Shown piece after piece: positions 1 to 11,458 of a stretch of DNA of 64,000 nucleotides. Made by a program: the position numbers and the translations under genes. Source of the DNA: Carettochelys insculpta (taxonomy: Eukaryota > Chordata > Testudines > Carettochelyidae); contig NC_134138.1 of assembly GCF_033958435.1 (NCBI RefSeq), positions 181,272,798-181,336,797 of the forward strand, written 5' to 3'. The notes under the pieces are model-generated. The model did not search any database. It saw nothing but the letters and a program-made list of their open reading frames with translations, and was not told where the DNA came from. Position 1 is the first letter of the stretch. Each line of letters opens with the position of its first letter.

Positions 1-334
1 TTAAAGTGTGTGGGCTTATTCTTGTTTGAAGTAGGAATCCATCAACCCTCACTAGAAAACCTTTAGCGCATGACTGCTAGGTCAGTGCACAGCCCATTAG
101 GGGGCTGGTAGATTTACGTTGCAGCTTGCCATGCATTAACTTGCTGGCTAAACAAGCCCTCAGTCATGCACTCTTGCTGCAAATACAGTTTTGGCTGATA
201 CTTATAGTATGTTTGAGTAACTGCTTTCATACTGAAGGATTCATAACCTGACCTATGTAAGGACATAAATGGTAGAGCAATGCCTCCCAAAACAATTAGG
301 GTGCTGAAATACTGATGAACCATCTAATGCTGTG
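1..334. other. Unannotated flank
   Basis: I see no gene, repeat family or regulatory site that I can support in this stretch. The short open frames have no recognisable domain. Confidence 0.5.
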
Positions 335-700
335 AATTACAAGCAGTCCTGTGGCACCCTTAGAGACTAACATATGTATTAGGTCATGAGCTTTCATGAG
401 TAAAACCCATTTCTTCAGATGGATTTCCACTGGAAAAACAAAATCCATGGCTTATGTAGCAGGGAGTGTCGGGGTGGGGGTGGGGGTGGGGCGGAGAGGA
501 AAGAAGTTACTTGTCGTTAGTAGGATTGTTAATGAAACAAATTAACATGGATGTGTCTCATTCTCACAAATATCAAAGGTGGGGAAATTGCCCTTGTAAT
601 GCATATGCCAATTAAGATTTCTATTCAGGCCAAGGTTAAAGTCCTATTTAGAACTCTGAACTAATCATTGTGCTTTTACAACCTCACTTAGTGCCAACAG
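335..700 (-). mobile_element. Penelope-like element, 3' end fragment
   Basis: The minus strand carries the end of a Penelope-like retroelement. The part near 335-425 has the turtle-type tail (a 'gaagaaatgggtt' and 'tcatgaaagctcatgac' style segment followed by 'gttagtctctaagggtgcca'). The part near 580-640, read on the minus strand, gives LGLNRNLNWHMHYKGNFP, the counterpart of the C-terminal LNRDVN segment of the larger Penelope copy at 49750-52045. A short G-rich run (GGGGGT repeats, 471-492) interrupts it. The left boundary is clear; the right one is approximate. Confidence 0.7.
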
Positions 701-3275
701 GCTCTGGATTGGGTATTCAGGCTTTGGGAGGTAGAACAAAAATTAACTTAGCAGCTGCCAAGATTATTAGTTAATTCCAGAACAACAAAGTGACAAAAAT
801 TCAGTTTACTAATTTCTTACTATTAATTAGCTGGTTACTAGCTGAGTCTAGTTTCAGGCATAATATTCCCAAACTTGTTCCATGACATGCTCTCAACTAG
901 CCACAAGACACTGTTCTGTCATCCCGTGTCAACACATATTGGGAGAAAGTCAGATGCAATCAATCAAGTGCAATGTTTCACCTGGCATGAGTTTAACAGA
1001 TATATTTATACCATGAATTTGCTTGCAGCGTCTCTATTCTCTCTGTTAGGATGCCACAAAGCAAAACACAATGAAGTGAGGCTGAATTACTGGAACTCAA
1101 AAACATCACTTATCTTCATATCCCAGAGAGGTGAAGTTTTCTGCAGAAGAAACATGGAAGAGTCCTAGATTTTCAGACAAGATCTAGGCTGCTTTGAAAA
1201 GACACAGAAAAGATTGTTCTGCATGAGTGCTAATTGCCATCAACATCCTTAGGGTTCAAGATGGTGTGAGCATATGATAATGAAGCATTATCATTAATTG
1301 CCTAGCAAGTAATGTGTCACCAGCAACTACAGTCAGGCCCAAGCAGAAAAGAATAGCATGCAACTCATTGTTCTTTTCAGCCCTCTATGATTATCACCTC
1401 TACAGTGACATTAGTCATTACCTCTAGCAGAACCATGATTATTTCACTTAAAACTGTTGAAGTTTACAGAAGAAACATTACTCAGTTAAAAAGGGCCAGA
1501 AATCTCATTTTATATAATTGACACAGAGCAAGCTAGAGAGCTCACTATACAGCATAACACACTACTGTGGTGCTGTTGTGACCTAATCCAAATAATAATG
1601 TAGCATTCAACTATATGAGAACTCAAACCCTGCACACCACCAGCTTCCCAGAGGAGCTGTGAGGCCATATCTGGGGAACCAGCTTTTTCATTCCTGGTAC
1701 CATTCAAGGTGGTGGGAGTACTGCAAGCTAAGAGGTCCTTCCTCAGTCCAAAAGCACAACTTGATGATTTATAACAATTTGATTATTTTTATAAGTTTTA
1801 GTCCTGTATTATTCATTTTTACCCTAGTACATCATCATATGTGTTTTCTGTGTTTCTTTTTAAATCTCTTTTGGTAATAAAACTGAAAACAACAGCTAAA
1901 ATTGTGTTCTTTAGTCAAGGAACTCAGTCAAGGAACCATGAGAAATGTGTATGGGCGATCGGTTAACAGCTCAAGTTGAAGGCTGAAACAATGTTCAGGG
2001 TCTTGCAGCCTGTTTGTGTTACAGGGAGCAATTGATGGTAGAGTCAGGTATTTCTTTGTTGCAATCCTGTTTGTTTATGAAGAAAGCACCTAAAATCCTG
2101 TTTCCCTGTACAGAGTAGGAATCAGATGACAGGAGACAGTTTCTTTCCTCACAGTTCCAATTACTTTCCATTGCAGTCAGCATTCTGCTTGCAAGTTCTC
2201 TCTGCTTTTGCTCAGGATAACACTACAAATGCTGCACTAACTCTCCGGCACATCTCTGGTGTCTTCATCTGCCTCAGTAGAGGCTCTGACACACGTGCGC
2301 TCGGCTTTGGATTTTTCCTCTCACACCCCAGCACTCTCCAGGCCCCTTGCATTTGCTCTCTGTCCACAAAGTACGGCTCCTTGTGTGTGGCTTGAGCTTG
2401 AGTCTGTCTTCTATTGTTTTCACTATATTAGTCCATAAATAAGCTAAATTGCCTCTTACATTTATCCTGAATGAAGAGGGGCTGGTAGGCACACCAGCTT
2501 CAGCAAGGTGTCACCCAACCTCCAGCATAGCTGTATTGTAAGGTCAGGAATCAGACCGGAACCTTGCCATATAGAGTGGTAGGCCACTATTTGATTAAGT
2601 GAGCCCTGATATCACAATCCCACAGCCCTTTCCTCTTCCCATCCTGACACCTCAGTGGACAGAACGGACTCTGGCTATCTGGAGAAGATGTTAATGATCT
2701 TCAGGAGAAGCAAGCACATATAGGGAGAGGGAAACAGAAGGTGAATGCTGAGCTTCTCCCAGCGAGGCGTTTCCTGTGAAGGGGGTAGGAATCGATACAC
2801 GCATACTACATTTATTTGGTGGCACACAAGAAAAAGAAGTCAGAATGTTGGAAGCAGGAAGAGGAAAAATGGGTCTGACAATGAGAGAGAGAGAGAAAAG
2901 AGGAAAGAAAGGGTGAAAGAAAGGAGTGACAGGCGCAGGGGCAGAAATGTGTAACAGGAGGGCATGAAAGAAGAAGAAACAATGACAGGGCTGGACTGGA
3001 GAGAGATTTGTTTATCCATTGTTGGTTCCATTCACCTTAGGCTAGAGAGCAAAGCGCCGTAGCCTTGTCTGGGTATTACAGGAGTTTGCCTTCCACACGG
3101 CTAGTGCTGAGTAGGATAGGAGCAGGCACATTCTTCAGACTGGGCACAGTTTGTCTCACTGTGCCCATTTGGGAACCTGAGTGCAGTGATAATCCTGAGG
3201 GATGCCAACCTGCTGACCAGTTCAACTGTTTGGGGGGCAATTGGTTTTGTGGCAATAGTTGTGGTAGACTATCAT
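701..3275. other. Intergenic stretch without recognisable gene
   Basis: No exon or repeat that I can name. A purine-rich low-complexity run (GA/GAAA, about 2825-2950) is the only compositional feature; the Lys/Arg/Glu-rich open frame over it is a by-product of that composition. Old repeats too diverged to name may be present. Confidence 0.45.
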
Positions 3276-3600
3276 CATTTGTATCATTGTAACACCCAGG
3301 AGCGCTACTTACTGGGAAAGGACCCATTACAGTGTGTTTCGTAGAGAGCCCAGCACAGAACAATAGGACTGTTTCTGCCCCAAGAGGTTACAATCTAAGT
3401 AGAAGGTCAGAGAGAGACAAGGGAGTACCAGGAAACAATCTGATGATAACGGTCAGCAGGATAGGCTACTGGCATGCTGAGACTTCCCTAACTGCTAAGA
3501 TATTTTGTAGGCATCACAGCAAAGGACAGTTTTACAGAGGGATTTGAAGTGACTTTGCAGATGTTTACAGGCGTTGATTTCATCATCTCATTAACATCAT
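3276..3600 (-). mobile_element. Ancient L2/L3-type LINE 3' fragment
   Basis: The stretch around 3290-3480 contains the segment common in sauropsid genomes as 'cctgccccaagag.ttacaatctaagta', followed by 'gggagtaccaggaaacaat' and, near 3535, 'gagggatttgaagtgactttgcagatgttta'-like sequence. I recognise the order as that of an old LINE of the L2/CR1-L3 group lying on the minus strand. Similar pieces are at 4286-5290, 36043-36120 and 38990-39470. Heavily diverged; no open frame remains. Confidence 0.6.
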
Positions 3601-4285
3601 AATATTTCCTAGTGCTCTTTAAATATTATGACAAGATTTCTCTTTACTGTATAGACAACTGTAATATATATGACTCATTATGTATATACAAAAAGTTCCC
3701 CCAAATCACGAACTCAAAAATTACAAAAACAACCCTTTGCAATTAAAGTAATACCCAGCAAACAGAAGCTCTAAATATAATGCCAGTTTTTGAAAGAGAG
3801 ACAAATATACCCTTCCTTCTCTTCTCATATCATTTCCAGGCTACAATCAACCCATCTTAAACCGTTTTTAGTTTCTTTTCCCACCACAGTCTCTTTCCTT
3901 AACTTATATTCAGCTGTTAGTTTCTGTAGGCTGCTGGAAACCTGTGGGTTTAATAATATTATGTTCAGAATTTTAAGAAGAAATGTACTTTTCTTCTTTT
4001 CAAAAACTACAAAAGAATGATCTCTGATCCACTGAGCCTCATGCACATGTCAAACAATCTTGAAGCACAGATGCAGTGAAAGTCACCTTGTCAAACTCCC
4101 CTGGTGAGGTTTCATGCTTAGTCTCTCTCAGAGATACCAGAAATTAAGGTTACCAGATTACCTGGTACTGCATGAAGAAATCCTGCTGAAATAAGAAAAT
4201 TTGTGTGACGAACAAGGCTGCAATGCAGCCCTAAACATTTACTCAGTTTACCCAGTATTAAAGTAACAACCAGAGGCCACAGTTA
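3601..4285. other. AT-rich stretch, nothing recognised
   Basis: AT-rich sequence with many short stops in all frames. No repeat family or exon is supported. Confidence 0.45.
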
Positions 4286-5290
4286 GGGTCAGCAACCTAC
4301 TGCATTTAATGCTGTACAAACACAGGAAGAAGTAGCCACCACCCTGAAAACCTTCCAGTCTAATGTAACGCAGAAGACAAGTGGATTTATCAAATAATCA
4401 GAGGGGATGGGAAAGGAGGATGATAGCAACACATGGTTACATGGACTGGCTGTGCGCTAACCTGGAAAGGTTAAAGGTTGTAAAAAGCCAAACACATAAA
4501 AAAAGCAAAATTCTCTATGGACCATCATCAGCTGGCAATTTCCCGTAGGTTCCATGGTAGAAGTTGGTCTTCAGGGATTTGATAGAATGCAAGAGAGTGG
4601 CTTTACCTGTTAAATTGGGCTGGATGTTTCATTCATAAGGAGCAGCATATGAGGAAGCACAAAAATACTCATGGGCAGAGTGGACAAACAATTGACTGAG
4701 AATGGCATTGTTAACAGAGCGGGGTGAGGTGGGGGCAATGACAAAAGATGCAGGAATGGAAGAGAAGTGAGATGTAAAAATTTGAAGAGCGCTAAAGGTG
4801 AATAGAAGAAGCTGTAATTAGATGCAGCAGAGAGGGCAAAGTCAGTGGACTGATTCAGAAATGGAGGTAGTCTGGACTGAATGATGAAACAGGAAGGTGA
4901 GCTGAGACGACAGGTTTTCAGGAGACCCAGGTGGGATGAGGTGGACGTCAGAAAGACTGGAGTGCGGGGAGATGATGAGACCTGAGAGTTTTAGTTATAT
5001 GGACAGAAAGAAAAGTTGGATCTTGGAAATGTTCTGCAGGAACCAAGTGGTGAAATGTGGGCCTGGCCTGGAAGCTTACAACTACAGAACGGACAGAGTC
5101 AAGACCCACGTGACAGGAATGCTGGCAATGCTGGCAGCAGTGATAGAGATGAGGGAAGAGAGGAATTTGATTGTGGCTGCCTCACACTGAAGATGGCAAG
5201 GAGAGCGCGAATGGAGAACCCAGCACAGTCTTCCATGCTGAATACATTCAGCAGTGTTAACAGGAGTAAACCTGAGATTGTGTAAGTAGC
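4286..5290 (-). mobile_element. Ancient L2/L3-type LINE fragment (RT C-terminal region)
   Basis: Same family as 3276-3600. It starts near 4300 with the 'aatgctgtacaaacacagga' and 'ccttccagtctaatgtaacg' segments. It continues to 4980-5180 with 'ttagttatatggacagaaag', 'ggatcttggaaatgttctgc' and 'gacaggaatgctggca'. In better copies this is the reverse complement of the C-terminal part of an L2-type reverse transcriptase. Here it is full of stops. The link between the two halves (about 4420-4920) is weak. Confidence 0.55.
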
Positions 5291-5639
5291 TAGGAACAGA
5301 ATTTAAGGCCAGCACACGTGCCTCTGCTCCCAGTCCTCCAACTCAGAATATTGCAGTTAGGCATATGTGATTAACTACAGACATAGCTGTCAAACTAGTG
5401 TCTCTCTCCACTGGCTGTGTGGTCTGGGAGTACATGAAGGAATATGTTGGCAGGAGCTCAAATCCCTCCCTTTAACACAGGGACTGTAATTTAGAGCTTG
5501 TGCAACAACAAAGTTGCCTGCCTCTGTGGAGACATCTATATTATAATGCCCTTACTGGTGCTGTGAAAGAGAAAAGATTATTACTTATTTCAGTAGTGCT
5601 TGGAGGCCCTAACGGTGCTTGTGCCAAGCACTGTATATT
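5291..5639. other. Short gap, nothing recognised
   Basis: No supported feature. The end near 5590-5636 ('ggaggccctaacggtgcttgtgccaagcactgtat' type sequence, broken here into pieces) may be a further old LINE scrap. Confidence 0.4.
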
Positions 5640-5870
5640 CACGGCATCTAAGGCCAGAGGGGGTTGTTATGCTTATCTGGTCTAACCTCCACTATACTGC
5701 AGGCCAGGGGATTTCCTGTACATCAATTCCTGTTTGAGCTCACACACATCTTTCAGAAAAGCATCCCACCTTAATTTAAAAATGCCTAATGGTGGAGAAC
5801 TTACCTCTGCCCTCAATAATTTGTGCCAATGGTTAACAACCTTTGCTGTTAAAAAAAAGTGCATCTGAGT
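5640..5870 (-). mobile_element. CR1 LINE, 3' end fragment
   Basis: On the plus strand this reads 'ttatctggtctaacctccac', 'ttcctgtacatcaattcctgt', 'tgcctaatggtggagaactt' and 'tgccaatggttaacaacctt', the reverse complement of a typical sauropsid CR1 3' end. It is 5'-truncated, as most CR1 copies are, and holds no open frame. Confidence 0.75.
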
Positions 5871-5899
5871 TGTTTAAGTGCCAATAATTTTTCTCATTT

Positions 5900-6030
5900 C
5901 AACTGGTGCCCAAACCAGCTCTCCCATCCCTGAAGAATTTATAATCTCAGTAGATAAGACAGATAAAGAAGAAACAGAAGTGTAGTGATTGTCCAAACTC
6001 CTACAGCAAGTCAGTAGCAGAGCCAGGACC
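5900..6030 (-). mobile_element. MIR/CORE-SINE fragment
   Basis: The reverse complement of a MIR-like SINE is visible in 'gtgattgtccaaactcctac', 'agcaagtcagtagcagagcc' and 'aggaccagaaac'. It corresponds to the central MIR core ('gccacttgctgtgtgacc...') read backwards. Old and diverged. Confidence 0.55.
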
Positions 6031-6373
6031 AGAAACAGAGCCAAAAAATCTCCCAAGTTGCTGGCTAACACCCCAGCTGGGCCTGCCAACAGGGAGGCAA
6101 AGGGGCAGTTGCGCTGGGGCCCCTTAGAAATGACACAGAGCATTGTATCACTGCTCAATGCACAGCTCTGAGAAAATATGTGGGGGGCAGGGCTGATGGC
6201 CCTAAGCCCCACCTCTTCCATCCTTGGCTCCACCCCTTCTGGAGGTGGGGATACAGGCCTCCCCTCCTACCTTGCCCCCAGGCTGATGGTGACTGTTGGT
6301 GCTGCTGATCCTAGCTCTTAGATCACACACCTATTATGTAAACAAATGTTTTAGGGAACACTGTAGCCTAGAC

Positions 6374-7603
6374 CAGTGGTTCCCAAACTGGGGGGTGCGC
6401 CCCTAAAGGGGTGTGAGTAGGCTACAATGGGAACCTGAAGCCATGAGGGGAAAAAAATCAAGTTTAATGTCAAATTCAGCTGAAATATTCAATTATTTTT
6501 AGCTACATTGAATCATCTCTTCACCCATTACAAATTAAAAAAAAAAGAGCGGTTAGATTTCAACATTTGTCAGCATTGTTCACTGGCAAATAAAGAGCAC
6601 CGTGCAGGATCCCTGCATGTTCTTAAAAGAAGAACGAGAATTATTTTTAACAAACATCATAGCTATTTCTAGGAACATCAGCATTCTCTGACTTTCAATT
6701 GCTTTCTTGGGAAATCATTCACATCCACTTCAAGCCAAATGTTCCTCTCAGTTTGCTGATATCCATTGTCATTGTCAGTGTCCGGGCTACTTGTTATTTC
6801 TTCCAGCAGAAGGTAAATTCTATTCTTTTTAAATTTTAAGTAGTGATTATAGGCCTATAATAGTTCGCTGTGTTTGTGTGTTAATGCTTTTCAGTCATTT
6901 ATGAATGTCTCAATTAAACATGGATATCATTACATTTAGCACCTAAGTTTATGCCACCAAAATTACTGTTCATTCTTCTTATCTGTATTGGTCTTGTTAA
7001 CTACAGAATTTTAAAAGCAATTTTAACAGTTTTTTATTGAATTTCTGTGAGATGAGAGGCTGACATTTTTCTGATATATTGAAGGCCCAAAGGAATGTTT
7101 TTCATTTTTTGTAGAAATGTCTGTGACAAAGAAAAGGAAGCATGATGAAGAATATATCGTTTGTCTTCACCATCAAACACAAACAACATTGCCCATTATG
7201 ATCTGAGTAATTTGAGCTTTCATGGAGAAAATTCAGCTTTGGAAGTGCTGATTTCAAGCTGGAAACTTTTCCTCGTTCCCTCATCTCAATGAACTCCTGG
7301 CTGAAAAGGAATATCTTGATCAGCTTTACCTGGATCAAAAGAACATAAATATATCTCATCTGGATTGCCTTGCTAAGGAGTTCATGCACTATTTCCCCAA
7401 TGCCACCTTGGATAATCCTGTTTGGAAATAGGTGCGAAATCCATTCAACATTGATGTGCATTCATTGCTAGACACTTTGCGAGAACAAGCTGTTGAACTG
7501 AAGTGTGATTCAAGTGCACAGGATGCTTTTGAAACCATCAGTCTAGAAGACTTTGGGGTAAAATAACTCCCCACTTGCGTTTGATCCTTCCCTTTTTTTC
7601 TGC
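6374..7603 (+). mobile_element. hAT element, left end plus internally deleted transposase
   Basis: The left end is a hAT-type terminal inverted repeat starting at 6374 (cagtggttcccaaactgggg). Inside lies a fused transposase remnant (7117-7566). No right terminal inverted repeat is seen before the neighbouring Tx1-like L1, so the right end was lost or diverged. The sequence just before the left end (gcctagac) would be one copy of the 8-bp target duplication, but its partner was not found. Confidence 0.65.
7117..7566 (+). pseudogene. hAT (ZBED5-like) transposase, N- and C-terminus fused
   Basis: The ATG at 7117 opens MSVTKKRKHDEEYI, which resembles the conserved N-terminus of ZBED5-type hAT transposases. 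Only about 100 bp further on the frame switches to a C-terminal segment: FPHLNELLAEKEY, then an AKEFMHYFPNATLDNPVWK segment, a stop, VRNPFNID and finally KCDSSAQDAFETISLEDFG before TAA at 7564. The family expects a zinc finger, RNase H-like core and dimerisation region in between; these are missing. This is therefore an internal deletion derivative with at least one frameshift and one in-frame stop, unable to make active transposase. A host-domesticated gene is unlikely given these breaks. Confidence 0.7.
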
Positions 7604-7616
7604 AGGTTGAACACCT

Positions 7617-10600
7617 CTAATCCTCAAAGGTGTCGAGACAGCCTGTGGACGCTGCCCAGAGGAACTCTGCCCAGATGCCATGAGCGAAGAGCAGAGCGGA
7701 AATAGGCCCTAGAGTCGCAGGCTTCCCCCCCGCCAGCCTCCTCTCCCGAATGTTATAAATGGCTACCTCGGCCATAGCCAGGAGGAGGCTGATGAGGAGG
7801 TCCCACGACTTAGTGGGGCCACGGATGGGGTGTGCAAGGATAAAAAGGTGTGAGGAAAAGTGCAGCCAGAACCTCAGCAGGAGGTTCTGGAGGAGCCGGA
7901 AGAGGGGCTGCAACCTGGTGCACTCAATGTAAATGTGTGCCAGGGTCTCCCTTGTTCCACAGAAAAAGCAAGTGTCCGGGAGGGGGGTGAACCACACCAA
8001 GTACACACCCGTGCTCACCACCCCATGAAGGATTCTCCAGCTTATGTCCCCGGCGGGCTGCGGGACCAGGGTAGAATAAAGGCTGGCCCACGGGAGATGG
8101 TAGAAGGTCCCACCACTTGTGATCTGGGCAGGACGTGAGGGTGGGGAAGTGGAGCGTGTGAAGCACGAGCATGTACAGATGACGTCGGGGCGCGGTTTGA
8201 AAGGGGATCGGCTAAAATGCGTGCAGCTGGCTGGGATGATGCGGGGGGGGGGGAGGCAGGAAGGCTCGTGGAGCTGGGGGCCCACAGAGAGATCTGGAGG
8301 GCCAGGAGTGAGTGGGGGGTGCACCCTCTCGCAGGACCTGGCGTAGGTAGGCATGAGCAGCAGGTGACAAGGTGGCCTCCACCTCCTCGAGTACGCGCCA
8401 GGGAGAACGTAGGGTGGAGAGCCCCATGCGCTGGGCGAGCGCTGGGGCCTCCATCCAGTCTCCCCGGTCGTAGTCCAGGAGGTCTCCAACCCTGGTGATT
8501 CCACCAAGGCCCAGCCTCCGGCACACTGCGGGGGACTCCACCGCCTGCACGCGGAGGTAGGGGTTGTGTAGCAGGGGCTCCATGAGGAGGTCTTCCCCCG
8601 CGGCAGCCCCTAAGGACCTGGAGACTGCGAGCAGCTGCCAGGTGCGGAGGAGGTCCTGGTGGAAGGCCGGCGGCTCTGAGAGGTCTCAGATGGCCTCTCA
8701 AAGGCAAATAAAGGAGCTGCTGGTTGTATCAGAGCCCTTGGAAGCGACAGAGGAAAGCATGCTCCAGCGTACTCCACTCCGGACTATCTGCACTATTGCC
8801 ATTGAGGAGTCCCTGCAGGGCCTGGAGGTGGAAGACATGGACCTGAGTGCGGAAGCAGGTCAGGCCCTGTCCTCCCTCCTCCAGGGGGAGATGGAGAACC
8901 CCTGCAGGGACCCAGTGCAGTCCTGGCCAAAAGAACTCCAGAACTACCTTCTGGAGGGCGGCCAGGAAACCCGGGAGCGGGACAAGGGTGTTGAGACGGT
9001 GCCAGAACATGGACAGGACTAGTTGGTTAAGCACCAGTGCCCTCCCCCGTAGGGAGAGGCACTGGAGCAGCCCCGCCCATCTCCGCAACTGCTCAGCCAC
9101 CCTGCCCTCTAAACCCTGCCAGTTTTCTGGCAGAGAGGGATGTGTGGCAGATAGAAAGACGCCCAGATAGGACAGCGGAACTGCGCTCCACCAAATGGCC
9201 TGAAGCGTGGGTGGGAGGCGGCCCGCCTGCCACCCAGCCCTGAACACCAGGCCAGAGCTCTTGACCCAGTTGACCTGGGTGGAGGAGGCTGCCGAGTAAA
9301 CGGCTTGGCAGGCCTCCAACTGTGCCCGGTCTCCCGTATCCTGGACCACGAGGAGTACGTCGTCGGCGTATGCTGACAGAACCAGCTGCAGCTCTGGCTC
9401 ATGGAGCACCAACCCCGTCAACCTTTGTCGAAGGAGACAGAGGAAGGACTCGATGGCCAGAGTGTAGAGCTGGCCCAACAGCGGGCAGCCTTGACTTACC
9501 CCTCACCCAAAGCTGATCGGAGAGGTCAGGGTCCAGTTGAGCTTGACGAAACACTCTGAGGCAGCTTACAGCACCTGAAGAAACCAGATGAAATGGGGTC
9601 TGAAGCCGAAGGCCCACAGAGTGCCCAGGAGATACCCGTGGTCCACCCTGTCGAATGCCTTCTTCTGATCCAGGGACAGGAGGGCGAATGACAGACCATC
9701 CCTACACCCGAGCTCCAAGAGATCCCGGACCAGATAGAGGTTGCCAAAGATGGTGTGGCCCGGGACGGTGTAGGTCTGGTCGGGGTGGACCACGTCCTGC
9801 AGCACGGACCCCAAGCAACGGGAGATGGCTTTAGCGATAATCTTGTAGTCCATGCTGAGAAGCGAGATGGGACACCAGTTCCGAAGATTGCGGAGGTCCC
9901 CCTTTTTGGGCAGCAGGGTGAGGATGGCCCGCCTGCATGACAGGGGGAGGACCCCGCTTTGCAAGGACTCGGCCCAGACGCTGAGCAGGTCTGGGCCGAG
10001 GACGTCCCAAACCACGCGGTAGAACTCCACGGTCAGCCCGTCCATGCCTGGGGATTTGTTGGTGGGCATGAGACGGAGGGCTTCCGAGAGCTCAGCTAGA
10101 GTGAGAGGAAGCTCTAGCTGGTCCCGTTCTCCCGTGCTGACCAAAGGGAGTTGGTCCCAAAGCACTCTGCAGGCGTCGGTGTCGGTCAGATCCAGGGAGA
10201 AAAGGGTGGCGTAGAAGGCGTGAGCCCTCTCGTGCATCTCCACCGGATCTGTAAGAGGGGTGCCGTCCTCCGCAAGGAGGCAGAGGATATGTTTCTTGGC
10301 ACCCCTCCTTTTCTCCAGGGCATAGAAGAAGCGGGAGCCATGGTCCATCTCCCAGAGGAGCTGGATCCGCAACCTCACAAAGGCTCCCTGTGCCCGAAGG
10401 GCGTCGAGGGCCCCGAGCTTGTCCCACTTCTCCTGGTACGTGCCGCAGAGAGATGGATCTCTGGGGCTGGTGGCCAGGCGCCTCTCCAGCTCAAGAACCT
10501 CCCACTCCAGCTGTCCTATCAACACCTTCCGCCGCTGGCTGGCCCCCCAGGCATAGTCGTGGCAGAAGAGCCGCGTGCGCACCTTTCCCAGATCCCACCA

Positions 10601-11458
10601 CCGCTGCGCCGAGGGAAAGGTGTGCCGTTGCCCACGCCAGGCCAGCCAGAACTCCCAGAAGGACGCCACGAAGCCCACATCCCCCAGCAGGCTGTTGTTG
10701 AAGTGCCAGTAGGCCGACCCCCACTTCCCCGGAGAGAGGGAAGCCTTCACGGCCACCAGGTGGTGGTCCGAGAAAGGGGCCAGCCGCACGCTGGAGGAGT
10801 GGGCCCGAGAGAGATGTTGCCAGGAGATGTAGATGCGGTCCAACCGGCAGTGCATGGATTTGTGGCCCACCACCCAGACGTAGGTGAAGACGATGTCCTC
10901 GTCCGGGTGGTGGCTGTGCCAGACATCCACCAGGGAGCGATGATTGATGAGCTCCCTGAGGACGTCCGCAGCGGCCTGGCACTGCTCCGTCCCCGTACGG
11001 TCCCGCTCCTCGAGGGTGCAGTTAAAATCCCCGCCAAGGACCAGGCACTCACGAGGATCGATGGAGTCGAGGAAGGCCGCCGCCTGCGGAAAGAAGGATG
11101 TTCTCTCCGGGCCGGATGTTGGGGTGTAAACATTGATGAGGTGGAGGGGCAGCCCCTCCATCCATACCCAGAGATATGGCAGGCGGCCTGGCACAACCTC
11201 GACGCTCCCCAGCACCTTGGGCTGCAGGTCTGGGGAGAACAGGGTCGCTACCCTGGCCCGATGGACCAAGAGGTGACTAAGATGGACCCCGCCTCCCCAC
11301 TCCAGCCGCCAGCTGGATTCGGCGGCTGGAGTAGTGTGGGTCTCCTGTAAGAAGGTGACCGAGTATCCCCCCTCTTGGAGGAAGGAGAGCACCCAGCACC
11401 TGCGGAGACCCGACCCACAGCCCCTGGTGTTCCAGGTGGCAAAGATGATAGGCGGCAT
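7617..11458 (-). pseudogene. Tx1-like L1 ORF2: endonuclease-reverse transcriptase
   Basis: The ATG at 11458 opens an AP-endonuclease domain with ATWNTRG, LQETHT, GGDFNC, RLDRIYIS and SDHHLVA, all the expected catalytic boxes. The reverse transcriptase follows, with LTLLPKKGDL, SLDQKKAFDRVDH (motif A), GVSQGCPLLG (motif B) and AYADDVLL (motif C). One frame (minus) runs from 11458 to about 8730 with two stops near 9566 and 9495. It then shifts frame near 8690 and again near 8300. The C-terminus carries CFFCGTRETLAHIYIEC, the L1-type CCHC, and ends at TAG 7617. It would nick target DNA and copy its own RNA, but the stops and shifts make it inactive. Confidence 0.85.

Noticed and set aside
2745..3031. 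Lys/Arg-rich plus frame and its Ser/Leu-rich minus counterpart
   Set aside because: Both are products of a purine-rich simple sequence.
10151..11350. 399-codon open frame on the plus strand
   Set aside because: It is exactly antisense to the L1 endonuclease-RT frame, which has clear catalytic motifs. The plus frame has no domain and owes its length to the GC-rich composition.
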